A program made the position numbers and the translations under genes. From assembly GCF_012955605.1 (NCBI RefSeq), contig NZ_CP052135.1, positions 2,926,711-2,990,710 on the forward strand: a stretch of DNA of 64,000 nucleotides, given 5' to 3'. This document shows, one piece after another, positions 8,805 to 16,991 of the stretch. This stretch comes from Bacillus fonticola (GTDB lineage Bacteria; Bacillota; Bacilli; Bacillales; JC228). The notes beneath the pieces are model-generated. The model saw nothing but the letters and a program-made list of their open reading frames with translations. It had not been told where the DNA came from and made no database searches. Each line of letters starts with the position of its first letter. The stretch's first letter is position 1.

Positions 8805-9557
8805 ATGAGTGAACCCGCACAAACACTAGACGGTTGGTACAGTTTACACGACTTCCGCTCCATCGACTGGATGGCTTGGAAGCTTTTAACGAGTGACGAA
8901 CGCGAAATGGCACTAAAAGAGTTTTTTACTCTTGTGGAGAAATGGAATAAAGTTCATGAGGCAAAAGAAGGCAGTCATGCAGTGTACTCTGTATTAGGTC
9001 AAAAAGCAGACCTAATGTTCATGATATTGCGTCCTACAATGGTAGAGCTAAATGAAATCGAGACAGCGTTTAATAAGACAAAATTAGCAGAGTTTTTAAT
9101 CCCTGCCTACTCATACGTATCAGTGGTTGAGCTGGGCGGTTATGTGCCGTCAGACGAGGATCCGTACGAAAACCCATTCGTCCGTTCACGCCTCTATCCA
9201 GAGCTTCCACGAACAGACTATATTTGCTTCTACCCGATGGACAAACGGCGTCAAGGAGACGACAACTGGTACATGCTACCGATGGAAGACCGTCGTCGCA
9301 TGATGAAAGACCACAGCACAGTCGGTCGTGGGTACGCCGGCAAAGTCAAACAAGTCATCACAGGCTCCATCGGTTTTGACGACTACGAATGGGGCGTTAC
9401 ACTATTTGCCGACGATGTACTACAGTTCAAAAAGCTAGTTTACGAAATGCGCTTTGATGAAGTGAGCGCACGCTTCGGAGAGTTCGGTACGTTCTTTGTT
9501 GGGGTGTTAGCAGATACGGTAAAATTGAAGCAGTTATTTGCGGTAAACGAGCGATAA
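8805..9557 (+). CDS. hemQ: Coproheme decarboxylase (chlorite dismutase family)
   Basis: Last step of the Gram-positive heme pathway: peroxide-dependent decarboxylation of coproheme III to heme b. The 250-residue protein has the family length and conserved stretches: [14 protein letters not shown] at the N-terminus, [23 protein letters not shown] near residue 110, and [22 protein letters not shown] near residue 145. AAAGGAG precedes the ATG. Its own terminator follows, so it is probably monocistronic. Confidence 0.96.
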   Translation: MSEPAQTLDGWYSLHDFRSIDWMAWKLLTSDEREMALKEFFTLVEKWNKVHEAKEGSHAVYSVLGQKADLMFMILRPTMVELNEIETAFNKTKLAEFLIPAYSYVSVVELGGYVPSDEDPYENPFVRSRLYPELPRTDYICFYPMDKRRQGDDNWYMLPMEDRRRMMKDHSTVGRGYAGKVKQVITGSIGFDDYEWGVTLFADDVLQFKKLVYEMRFDEVSARFGEFGTFFVGVLADTVKLKQLFAVNER

Positions 9558-9567
9558 CAGGAGACAT

Positions 9568-9607
9568 AATCACGGTGAAGGGCAGTTGCTCTCACCGTGA
9601 TTTTTGT
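9568..9607 (+). terminator. hemQ terminator
   Basis: ATCACGGTGA and TCACCGTGAT (9569-9578, 9592-9601) form a perfect 10-bp stem followed by TTTTTG. Confidence 0.85.
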
Positions 9608-9702
9608 TTGTCCTGACATACGGCGGTTCAACCTTTGCGACCCTGAGTCTGGATATGTGAATCTCTGCTATCAGACAGCAAGCTAAAAACAACCCCCTTC
9701 TT

Positions 9703-9732
9703 GTCATATCTCCACTCCCCCGCCATATACAT
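9703..9732 (+). promoter_or_regulatory. Candidate sigma-E promoter of cwlJ
   Basis: GTCATATC (-35 like) and CATATACAT (-10 like) are separated by 13 bases, close to the sigma-E pattern, about 70 bases before the cwlJ start. In B. subtilis cwlJ is expressed in the mother cell from sigma-E. The match is by eye only. Confidence 0.35.
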
Positions 9733-9803
9733 CAAAATAGTGGGGAGAATCCCAACCACTCTCACCGATGACAACAAGATTCGACAGAAAGAGGTGCATG
9801 CTT

Positions 9804-10235
9804 TTGGGCGTTGTCCCACATAAAACGGCTGATGTGAAGTTACTCGCTCGTCTAATACGTGCCGAGGCTGAAGGAGAAGGAAAGCTTGGTATGCTGATGG
9901 TGGGAAATGTTGGCGTTAACCGCGTTCGTGCTGGGTGCTTAGATTTTAAGGATATTACCAGTATTAGGAAAATGGTGTTCCAAAGTCCTGGTGGCTTTGA
10001 GGCTACACAAAAAAGTTACTTTTACCAACGAGCTAGAGATGTAGATATGAAGCTTGCTCGGCGTGTTATCAATGGAGAACGATTCCGCCCGGCAACGAAT
10101 AGTTTATGGTTCTTTAAACCTCCAGGAGATTGCCCAGCTACGTGGTATAACCAAAACAACGTCGGCCGCTATAAGGCACACTGTTTCTTCGCACCGACAC
10201 AGGAAGACTGCAAGGATGTCTATGTAACTTGGTAG
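9804..10235 (+). CDS. cwlJ: Spore cortex-lytic enzyme CwlJ
   Basis: Cell wall hydrolase (hydrolase_2 family) that degrades cortex peptidoglycan during germination and sits in the spore coat. LLARLIRAEAEGEGKLGMLM contains the catalytic Glu region; DCPATWYNQNNVGRYKAHCF is typical of the C-terminus. I place the start at TTG 9804: it aligns exactly with the known CwlJ N-terminus and has AGAGG 9 bases upstream, giving 143 residues. The ATG at 9798 is only 3 bases from that site, and the frame upstream to 9768 lacks one. It is followed 65 bases later by gerQ, whose product holds CwlJ in the coat. Confidence 0.94.
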   Translation: MGVVPHKTADVKLLARLIRAEAEGEGKLGMLMVGNVGVNRVRAGCLDFKDITSIRKMVFQSPGGFEATQKSYFYQRARDVDMKLARRVINGERFRPATNSLWFFKPPGDCPATWYNQNNVGRYKAHCFFAPTQEDCKDVYVTW

Positions 10236-10300
10236 CTATCAATTTTGTGTTGAAAATTCGACGGGTGCTTTAGTGCCCGTCGATATAAGGAGGGTTTTTC

Positions 10301-10792
10301 TTGAGACAACAGGATGGAAATGCAAATGGATATGCCAATTATGCGTACGGACAGTCGTATCCGTATTATGGAGCCCAGCAACAACAGCAAGCTGCTCATC
10401 AAAGTGGATACCAAGCTTATCCAGCACAAGCGCAAGGAGCACAGGTACAACAGCCAGTTCACACGAACCAAATGCAAGGCTATTATCCACCATACAGCGG
10501 TGGCGGTGCAGCCGGAGGTCTCACAGCACAGGAGTCTTATATAGAAAACATTTTACGACTCAACCGCGGGAAATTAGCGACCGTCTACATGTCTTTCGAA
10601 AACAGTAGTGAATGGAGCTCCAAAGTATTCAAAGGGATCATAGAAGCAGCAGGACGGGACCACATCATCCTTAGCGACCCTCAATCAGGCAAACGATACG
10701 TCTTGCTCATGGTATACTTAGATTACATTACATTCGATGAAGAAATCGAATACGAGTACCCGTTTGCAGGCACTTCCTATTTGCCTCGTTAG
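10301..10792 (+). CDS. gerQ: Spore coat protein GerQ
   Basis: Inner coat protein needed for CwlJ localisation and cross-linked by transglutaminase Tgl in B. subtilis. The start is TTG with AAGGAGG upstream. Residues 1-75 are Gln/Tyr/Gly/Ala-rich and low complexity (YGAQQQQQ, AQAQGAQVQQ); residues 78-163 form the conserved domain, including ESYIENILRLNRGK, VFKGIIEAAGRDHIILSDP and LDYITFDEEIEY. Length 163 residues. Co-directional with cwlJ, so probably a bicistron. Confidence 0.95.
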   Translation: MRQQDGNANGYANYAYGQSYPYYGAQQQQQAAHQSGYQAYPAQAQGAQVQQPVHTNQMQGYYPPYSGGGAAGGLTAQESYIENILRLNRGKLATVYMSFENSSEWSSKVFKGIIEAAGRDHIILSDPQSGKRYVLLMVYLDYITFDEEIEYEYPFAGTSYLPR

Positions 10793-10805
10793 CGAAAAGC
10801 AGAAA

Positions 10806-10840
10806 GCCGACTTCTATTTGTAGGAAGTCGGCGCCTTTTT
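10806..10840 (+). terminator. cwlJ-gerQ terminator
   Basis: GCCGACTTC and GAAGTCGGC (10806-10814, 10824-10832) form a 9-bp stem followed by a T-rich run. Confidence 0.85.
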
Positions 10841-10861
10841 AATTTAGGAGATTACGCTATA

Positions 10862-11005
10862 CAAGAATGAATTCTTTTTTTTAAAGGTTGGATCCTTTGA
10901 GTTAGAGATGATCCTTTGAACTACAGATTGAATCCTTTGCAACAGAAATTGGATCCTCGTATCTATAGATTGGATCCTTTGCCTTTCACTTCAAATTCAT
11001 TCTTG
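10862..11005. repeat. Five-copy GGATCCTTTG tandem array bounded by a 12-bp inverted repeat
   Basis: Between 10885 and about 10988 a unit like AGATTGGATCCTTTG recurs five times at 19-22 bp spacing, with point changes. CAAGAATGAATT at 10862-10873 and its perfect reverse complement at 10994-11005 flank the array. It fills the space between the gerQ terminator and ywdK and contains no gene. Confidence 0.75.
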
Positions 11006-11031
11006 CTTAATTCTTAATATTTCACACTTAA

Positions 11032-11397
11032 TTACCGGATCGCCGCCAGCAACAACAGCACCCACCCAACTAAAAACGCAACGCCTCCGATGGGTGTGAT
11101 GGCTCCAAGAATACTGATTTGTGTGACAGTCAATACATACAAACTTCCTGAAAAAATGACAATTCCAATGACAAATAACCAGCCAGCCCACGTAAGCAAT
11201 GGGCTTGATCCAAGCTGCGCAATCAAGATGGCCACAACAAAAATGGCACCTGTATGGAACATTTGATACGTCACACCCGTTTGCCAATTACCTAAATATT
11301 TTTCCGGTACTCGCCCATCTAACGCGTGTGCTCCGAATGCCCCTATCGCTACAGACAAAAATCCTAATACTGCACCGATCACTAAAAATGTTTTCAT
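11032..11397 (-). CDS. ywdK: DUF423 membrane protein YwdK
   Basis: Small integral membrane protein of unknown function. 121 residues with four hydrophobic segments and the family N-terminus GAVLGFLSVAIGAFGAHAL, then KYLGNWQTGVTYQMFHTGAIF. AAGGAGG precedes the ATG. It follows ywdI by 18 bases and lies in the ung-ywdI-ywdK order also found in B. subtilis. Confidence 0.92.
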   Translation of the reverse strand: MKTFLVIGAVLGFLSVAIGAFGAHALDGRVPEKYLGNWQTGVTYQMFHTGAIFVVAILIAQLGSSPLLTWAGWLFVIGIVIFSGSLYVLTVTQISILGAITPIGGVAFLVGWVLLLLAAIR

Positions 11398-11415
11398 GTC
11401 ATTGCCTCCTTCTTT

Positions 11416-11664
11416 TTAAAAGTCAAACAGCGAATCCCCGTTTGCCCCGTCGTCAGGCTTGTATTTCTTTTCTGAATGCGTCGGCACCGTAGTTAGCTGT
11501 TTTTGCTCAAGTAAGTTATCCCGCGTTTGCACTTCCGTATCTAATACTAACTCACACAATGTGTGGACCGCACGTAGAAGCTCTCTCCGCTCTGCAGGAG
11601 AGGATGCAGCCTGGGTCGTGATCTGTTGAATTTTCCGTATAACTTGTTCCTCGCTAATGCTCAT
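11416..11664 (-). CDS. ywdI: YwdI-family protein
   Basis: 82-residue soluble protein of unknown function. The N-terminal helix (SISEEQVIRKIQQIT) and AERRELLRAVHTLCELVLDTE match the YwdI/DUF5327 family; the C-terminal part is short and polar. AAGGAAGGAG precedes the ATG. It lies between the Cys-rich gene and ywdK in an apparent operon with ung. Confidence 0.8.
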   Translation of the reverse strand: MSISEEQVIRKIQQITTQAASSPAERRELLRAVHTLCELVLDTEVQTRDNLLEQKQLTTVPTHSEKKYKPDDGANGDSLFDF

Positions 11665-11681
11665 CTGCTTACTCCTTCCTT

Positions 11682-11891
11682 TTATGCATAAAAACCGTTC
11701 CCTTTGTTGGAAGACGTATCGTTATTCTTCGATGAATATTGCTGACACGGTATTCCTGACGAGTTTAAAACAGCTCGAGAAGGCAACTCCCTAGACTTAA
11801 ATCCATACGCTCGGCAACCTCTTGGAAACTTCGGATCCCATGTGACATAGAAGTGACGACACTGAAAGCAATTCAAGTCGCGGTTCTTCAA
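11682..11891 (-). CDS. Small Cys-rich conserved protein coupled to ung
   Basis: 69 residues with CFQCRHFY near residue 9, a second Cys at GCRAYGF near residue 30 and a third at GIPCQQY near residue 49, suggesting a metal-binding knuckle. Function unknown. The start is TTG and overlaps the ung stop by four bases (TTGA), which points to translational coupling. GAGGAG sits 8 bases upstream. Confidence 0.75.
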   Translation of the reverse strand: MKNRDLNCFQCRHFYVTWDPKFPRGCRAYGFKSRELPSRAVLNSSGIPCQQYSSKNNDTSSNKGNGFYA

Positions 11892-12586
11892 AGTCCTTGC
11901 TCCTCGAGGGACCAGTTTACCTCACCGTATCCCCATTTCCGAAGCTGGGCGTTCGCTTTTGAAAAGGGGCGACTCCCGAAAAATCCTCTTCGCGCTGACA
12001 ATGGACTTGGATGCGGTGCACAAAGACAAACATGCCTCGACTCATCGAGGAGCGTGCGCTTTGCTTCAGCCGGTTTCCCCCATAATAAAAACACGATTGG
12101 TTTCTCACGTGCATTTAACTCTTTCATGACACCATCGGTAAAGAGCTCCCACCCTTTGTGACGATGAGAATTGGCTCGTCCTTCCTCTACCGTGAGCACA
12201 GTGTTCAAAAGCAAAACGCCTTGTTTCGCCCATTCCGTTAGATCGCCAGCCTTTGGAATGGTACACCCAAGGTCATCATGCAACTCACGAAATATATTGC
12301 GTAACGAAGGAGGAATTCGAACCTGGTCAGAAACAGAAAAACTCAAGCCTTGTGCTTGGTGTGGACCGTGATATGGATCTTGTCCAAGAATCACAACCTT
12401 TACGTCCTGATAAGGGGTCATCTGGAACGCTCGAAATACGTCTTCTTCCCGCGGATACACCCGCTCCTCATCGTAAGCAGTTTGCAAAAAGGTATGTAAC
12501 TGTTGAAAGGAGCTCGTTTCCCACATCTTTTGCAATCTATTTTTCCAATCCTGTTGTATGTTGCTCCAGCCAAAATCGCTTTCCAT
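11888..12586 (-). CDS. ung: Uracil-DNA glycosylase, family 1
   Basis: Removes uracil from DNA to start base excision repair. The water-activating motif GQDPYHG, the NTVLTVEEGRANSH segment and the C-terminal HPSPLSARRGFFG minor-groove loop are all present. I prefer the ATG at 12586 (GGGAG five bases upstream) over the TTG at 12598, which abuts AGGAG. First gene of the ung / Cys-rich / ywdI / ywdK operon. The 205 bases upstream hold only the divergent stress gene's leader. Confidence 0.96.
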   Translation of the reverse strand: MESDFGWSNIQQDWKNRLQKMWETSSFQQLHTFLQTAYDEERVYPREEDVFRAFQMTPYQDVKVVILGQDPYHGPHQAQGLSFSVSDQVRIPPSLRNIFRELHDDLGCTIPKAGDLTEWAKQGVLLLNTVLTVEEGRANSHRHKGWELFTDGVMKELNAREKPIVFLLWGKPAEAKRTLLDESRHVCLCAPHPSPLSARRGFFGSRPFSKANAQLRKWGYGEVNWSLEEQGL

Positions 12587-12791
12587 CAGTTCTCCCAACT
12601 CCTACTGATTGTCTGTTTGCATTTTATCACAGGAAGCAAAAGAAACGCTAAGACGCACATAATTAAGAAAGAAAATAAAAACAATATCCTGAGGGAAGCG
12701 AGCGAAATCTGCAGTGCATCCATCAGATCGCATACTTTATCAATCAAAGCCTATAAATTATCCATTTAAGAATGTATCGGGAGGCACTTCT

Positions 12792-13118
12792 ATGCAAATT
12801 GAGGTAGTTGAAAACGGGATCCAAGCTATGCGAAAGATAGAAACGTGGCAAGCAGAAGGAACGGACAAAAAACATATCTTCGTTTTCGCATACGACACGA
12901 CGCGCTCTGAGGATTTAACCCACTTTACTGACACAGAACATGTCGGACTCGGAGAATTACGCTTCGAGGAAGTCTTCACCAACCTATTTCGCGACCGTAA
13001 CCAAGTTCTTCATTCAAAGCTAACTGCTATCGGTGTACCCGTTAAAGAAGCGTTCACATTAGAGGAGAAAATGAAAGATGGGTGCGTTGTCGTCATCCGC
13101 ACCCATCCTTCACCATAA
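12792..13118 (+). CDS. General stress protein, YflT/GS17M-like domain
   Basis: 108 residues starting MQIEVVENGIQAMRKIETWQ, followed by IFVFAYDTTRSEDL; this fits the YflT domain of heat- and stress-induced proteins. Biochemical role unknown. The ATG at 12792 has GGGAGG eight bases upstream; the frame upstream to 12714 has no such site. It converges on the ABC permease with only 7 bases between stops and no visible terminator. Confidence 0.78.
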   Translation: MQIEVVENGIQAMRKIETWQAEGTDKKHIFVFAYDTTRSEDLTHFTDTEHVGLGELRFEEVFTNLFRDRNQVLHSKLTAIGVPVKEAFTLEEKMKDGCVVVIRTHPSP

Positions 13119-13125
13119 CCACTAT

Positions 13126-13851
13126 TTAGGCAGTTCTTCTCTGTGTATACACCGTTCCTACTAGCGCAAAGACTAGTGCGCTTCCCCCGACAATAAGGAA
13201 CAATGACCCATATCCTACCGCAAAAGGACCTCCGTCTCCCTTTGGCATCATCGCCAAAAACGGCTGCGCCCACGGATACCAAGGTCCGTAGTCTGCAGAG
13301 TTAGCAATTAATATAGTAGGTAACGTCACGCAAAATAAAAAAGCGAGTGATCCCCCCATACTTTCAAATCGTAGCGAGAGGAAGATTTGGAGTGCGATCG
13401 TTGGTAAAATAGCTATCCAGCCGATAAGTAGCGGCCATAAAAAGTATGACCACGGGATCACTGTCTCCGCTCCTTGCCATAAACTATTAGCAACATAGCT
13501 TACCCCAAACGCAAGTTGCATGAGAAATGAGCAGAACAATACGATCACTAGCTTCGCCCAGTAGAGCTGCCATTTTGAGACTGGGAGTGTGAAGAATTGC
13601 TTTAATCCCCCACCGACATGTTCGTACCGGCATACCCAAGCAGCGATGACCCCCGCCACCATCGGATACAGCCACACACTGTACGTAAATACCATCTGAA
13701 CCCACTGCGCTTCCCACATTTGATCAACGGCTGCTTGGATCATACCTCCTGATAATACCGCCGAAAGAATCGCAGGCAACACAAGTAGCGGCGATAACTT
13801 TCCCCACTGAACCTTCATCCACTCGGTCTTTACAATAGAAAGAAATGTCAC
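13126..13851 (-). CDS. ABC-2 type permease, lantibiotic-protection (MutG/SpaG) type
   Basis: 241 residues with six hydrophobic segments and the layout of the small permeases of NisFEG/SpaFEG/BcrABC transporters that protect against lantibiotics or bacitracin-like peptides. The N-terminal MTFLSIVKTEWMKVQWGKLSPLLVL is typical. It overlaps the preceding permease gene by four bases (ATGA). Confidence 0.82.
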   Translation of the reverse strand: MTFLSIVKTEWMKVQWGKLSPLLVLPAILSAVLSGGMIQAAVDQMWEAQWVQMVFTYSVWLYPMVAGVIAAWVCRYEHVGGGLKQFFTLPVSKWQLYWAKLVIVLFCSFLMQLAFGVSYVANSLWQGAETVIPWSYFLWPLLIGWIAILPTIALQIFLSLRFESMGGSLAFLFCVTLPTILIANSADYGPWYPWAQPFLAMMPKGDGGPFAVGYGSLFLIVGGSALVFALVGTVYTQRRTA

Positions 13852-14567
13852 GACAAAGCCACCTCCTTACGTCGAAAATGACCCATTCCCACAACAAAAA
13901 AGAGCATCGCACCTGCTAAAGCCCATAAAAACAGCTCATTTTCCTGATTCACCATATACGAAACAGGCCACCTCCAAGGTAGCAATTCCGTTATCCCTTC
14001 AATCATCATCTGAGAAACGAGAATTCCAAAAATACCGATGGCAAGCGGAAGCACTTGTTGTGTTCTTACGGTAGATAACCAAACTTGCAAGGAAAGAGCA
14101 GGGATCGCTAGGAGCGTTGGAATGACTGTGTATAAAAGGACATCCTGCAAAGAAAGCTCGTCTAAAGGAAAATCTAGTAAAGCACCGACTCCGATAGAAC
14201 CTACACTTAGCAAAACGGTAGAGATGAGAATAAGTACTAGCGTCCATATCCACTTGGCAAAGTACAAGTTTCCCTTTGAAACAGGTAAAGCACATAGCAA
14301 ACTCCACATCCCAGTTTGATGCTCCACCTGCGCTAGTTGAGAAGCGACGAGCGCAACTCCCAGTAGTACAGCAGGTATCCCGAGGAAACCGACATTACTC
14401 AACCAGCCACCCCATAAATCGTCCTTGTGCTGTTGAATTAACCAGTCGTATCTGATGGTGAAATTTAAATATTGTAGAAGTAGTACACCGAAAGGCCCAA
14501 TAAAGACCAACCACCAGAGTCCACGTCTTTTCATTTTCCAGCCTTCTACTACGATAGCCGTTTTCAT
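13848..14567 (-). CDS. ABC-2 type permease, lantibiotic-protection (MutE/SpaE) type
   Basis: 239 residues, six hydrophobic segments, starting with the short amphipathic VEGWKMKRRGLWWLVFIGPFG seen in this group. Likely pairs with the next permease to form a heterodimeric membrane domain. It overlaps the ATPase gene by four bases. Confidence 0.82.
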   Translation of the reverse strand: MKTAIVVEGWKMKRRGLWWLVFIGPFGVLLLQYLNFTIRYDWLIQQHKDDLWGGWLSNVGFLGIPAVLLGVALVASQLAQVEHQTGMWSLLCALPVSKGNLYFAKWIWTLVLILISTVLLSVGSIGVGALLDFPLDELSLQDVLLYTVIPTLLAIPALSLQVWLSTVRTQQVLPLAIGIFGILVSQMMIEGITELLPWRWPVSYMVNQENELFLWALAGAMLFFVVGMGHFRRKEVALS

Positions 14568-15478
14568 GAGACGTGCTTCTTTTCAGCGGTTAAATTCATA
14601 AATAGATCTTCCAGCGTGGACTTCGTATGCCCAATACCGTAAACGTCGACTCCAGTTTGTACAAGGATTTTTGTAGCTCGGGCAATGACTTGATCTCCTT
14701 CGTACGGTAACAAAATTTCTCCAGCCACAGTGTGGCTTAAGAAACCAGCCGTCCGTAGAGCTTGACTTGCCTGCTCCACTTGATTCACCCGGAAGTGCAC
14801 GGTTTCATGCGCCTTTGCTTGTAGCGACTCCAAACGATCCTGGAATAAAAGGCGACCGTTTTGCAAGATACCTATATGGGAAGCTACTTGTTCGATCTCG
14901 CTTAGCAAGTGACTCGATACGAGGATGGTGATCCCCTTTTCTCTTGCTAACTGACGAATCACATGCCGAATTTCTTGTATACCGGCAGGGTCCAAACCAT
15001 TTGTCGGCTCGTCCAGTAACAGTAGTTCTGGTTGACCAAGCATAGCGGTTGCAATACCTAGGCGCTGCTTCATACCGAGGGAGTAACCCTTCACCTTACG
15101 ATCTGCCGCATCCTGCAAACGTACAAGCTGAAGCACTTCTGAAATCTCTGAAGCCGGAACTCCCTTTAACGTTTGGACAATCTTTACATTTTCCCGTCCA
15201 GTTAAATGAGGGTAAAACGAAGGCGACTCCACAAGCGCGCCTACTCTACGTAAAATGTCAGCTCGGTCCTTGGACATTTTCTTATCAAATACACGTACCT
15301 CCCCTGACGTAGGACGCAATAAACCGAGAATCATTCGGATCGTCGTTGTTTTTCCCGCTCCGTTCGGTCCTAAAAATCCGTACACTGCCCCTTTAGGCAC
15401 AGACAAATTCACACTGTCCACAGCTGTTTGGTTTCCTAATTTTTTTGTTAATGATGAAGTTTGTAAAATTACACTCAC
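14564..15478 (-). CDS. ABC transporter ATPase, BcrA/SpaF family
   Basis: 304 residues: Walker A GPNGAGKTT, Q-loop, signature YSLGMKQRLGIA, Walker B LLLLDEPTNGLDPAG and the H-loop SSHLLSE, then a roughly 80-residue C-terminal extension usual for BcrA-type proteins. GTG start with GAGGTGAT upstream. First gene of a three-gene operon; with the two-component system at 16.3-18.4 kb it looks like a peptide-antibiotic resistance module. No precursor peptide or Lan modification gene is present, so I infer immunity without production. Confidence 0.92.
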   Translation of the reverse strand: MSVILQTSSLTKKLGNQTAVDSVNLSVPKGAVYGFLGPNGAGKTTTIRMILGLLRPTSGEVRVFDKKMSKDRADILRRVGALVESPSFYPHLTGRENVKIVQTLKGVPASEISEVLQLVRLQDAADRKVKGYSLGMKQRLGIATAMLGQPELLLLDEPTNGLDPAGIQEIRHVIRQLAREKGITILVSSHLLSEIEQVASHIGILQNGRLLFQDRLESLQAKAHETVHFRVNQVEQASQALRTAGFLSHTVAGEILLPYEGDQVIARATKILVQTGVDVYGIGHTKSTLEDLFMNLTAEKKHVS

Positions 15479-15631
15479 TTTTGATCACCTCATCCCTACT
15501 TTACAAAGAGATGGTAAAAACAGAGGTAGCTAATTGGTTAAAATTTGTTTAAAAATACGAGATTGCCGTGCGAACGTGTTAAAGTGGAGAAAAATATTAT
15601 GTTTGGTTGGAGAAAGTGGGAGGGAATCGCC

Positions 15632-16300
15632 ATGATTTTTTTTGATATAGATGCGACTTTACTCGATCATGAATATGCAGAAAATAAGGGAGCATTGGAT
15701 TATTTTTATCAGCGCACAGATTCATTTGATCTTACGGATGAAGAATTTATCAACAAGTGGAATGATTTATCCAAAAAACACTTTCAAAGATTCTTGGACG
15801 GGCACTTGTCCTTTCAAGAGCAACGCCAAGTGCGAATAAAGGAATTGTATGGGACTGATTTAACAAACGCGCAGGCTGATAGGGAGTTTGACTATTATTT
15901 GCAACTATATAAAGAGAATTGGAAGGCATTCGATGATGTTATTTCTTGCCTGGATCTTCTATTAGATAAGAAATACAAGCTAGGTATTATAAGCAATGGT
16001 GATTACGAACAACAAATTGAAAAGTTGGACAAGATCGGAATCACTCAATACTTTTCTTATATTTTCACATCAAGCAAACTCGGGGTTGCAAAACCAGATA
16101 GTAACATATTTTTAGAGGCATGTTATCAAGCTAACTGTAACGTGAGCGAAAGTTATTACGTTGGTGACAATCTTGAAATTGATACAGTTGGGAGCTTGAA
16201 CGCAGGTATGAAAGGCATTTGGTTAAATAGAAAGAATGAGCCTTTTTCTCACTCTGGAACTACTATACATAGTCTTAAAGAATTGGGAGCACTATTCTAA
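15632..16300 (+). CDS. HAD hydrolase, YfnB/YjjG-like
   Basis: 222 residues. Motif I FFDIDATLLDH at the N-terminus, motif II IISNGD near residue 120, Lys in GVAKPDSNIF and motif IV VGDNLEIDT near residue 185; a helical cap sits between motifs I and II as in subfamily IA phosphatases such as nucleotidase YjjG. The ATG at 15632 follows GGGAGGG; the upstream frame from 15545 has no site. Its A/T-rich codon use differs slightly from its neighbours. It splits the ABC operon from the two-component genes and may be an insertion. Confidence 0.88.
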   Translation: MIFFDIDATLLDHEYAENKGALDYFYQRTDSFDLTDEEFINKWNDLSKKHFQRFLDGHLSFQEQRQVRIKELYGTDLTNAQADREFDYYLQLYKENWKAFDDVISCLDLLLDKKYKLGIISNGDYEQQIEKLDKIGITQYFSYIFTSSKLGVAKPDSNIFLEACYQANCNVSESYYVGDNLEIDTVGSLNAGMKGIWLNRKNEPFSHSGTTIHSLKELGALF

Positions 16301-16313
16301 AAAATGAGGGATC

Positions 16314-16991
16314 ATGATGCCGCACATCGTCATCGTAGAAGATGAAAAGGAAATTGGATCTTGGTTACAAGATGTTGTTACTGAAGCAGGCCTTGAAGCT
16401 ACGTGGGTAACGACAGGCGAAGAGCTCCTTACAATAAAAAATGAAGTTGATCTCGTCATATTAGATGTCATGCTTCCCGGTCTGGATGGATTCAGCACAG
16501 GCAAGCGTTGGAAAACTCAGCATAGCGATGTTCCCATCTTAATGTTATCAGCAAGAACAGCCGTCGAGGATAAATTAGAAGGCCTCTCCTTTGCGGATGA
16601 TTATGTCCCGAAGCCATTCCACCCCGAAGAGTTATTAGCACGAATTCAAATTCTGCTCCGTCGCTACGACAGGGATGCTACTCAGGTGATTGACATAGGT
16701 CAGTTGCGCATTTCTCTTAAGGATCTGTGTATACATAACCGGGAAACTGGTGGAGAAATTTTACTCACTGGAAAACAGTACGCCATCTTTCGCTATTTCC
16801 TTCAACACGCGAACTTTATTTTAACGAAAGAACAAATTTATGAAGGAGTTTGGGGAGAACCGTACATTGAAGGAGACAAAACACTTATGGTCCATATTCG
16901 ACATTTGCGTGAAAAACTAGAGCGAGATCCGAGCGATCCGAAAATTATTGAAACGGTGCGGGGCATTGGTTATCGGGTGAGGACACGATGA
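16314..16991 (+). CDS. OmpR-family response regulator
   Basis: 225 residues. Receiver domain with phospho-Asp in VDLVILDVMLPGLDGF, conserved Lys in PKPF, then a winged-helix DNA-binding domain ending RHLREKLERDPSDPKIIETVRGIGYRV. The start has two adjacent ATGs after GAGGG; the second is equally possible. It overlaps the kinase gene by four bases. Probably regulates the divergent ABC operon. Confidence 0.94.
   Translation: MMPHIVIVEDEKEIGSWLQDVVTEAGLEATWVTTGEELLTIKNEVDLVILDVMLPGLDGFSTGKRWKTQHSDVPILMLSARTAVEDKLEGLSFADDYVPKPFHPEELLARIQILLRRYDRDATQVIDIGQLRISLKDLCIHNRETGGEILLTGKQYAIFRYFLQHANFILTKEQIYEGVWGEPYIEGDKTLMVHIRHLREKLERDPSDPKIIETVRGIGYRVRTR

Noticed and set aside
8640..8822. Minus-strand 60-codon frame upstream of hemQ
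   Set aside because: Lies in the promoter region, runs into hemQ antisense, no ribosome site or family.
10220..10493. Two minus-strand frames over gerQ
   Set aside because: They come from the Gln/Gly-rich low-complexity region of gerQ and have no support.
13126..15478. Complete lantibiotic biosynthesis cluster
   Set aside because: No LanBC/LanM, protease or precursor-like small gene was found on either side; only protection and regulation genes are present.
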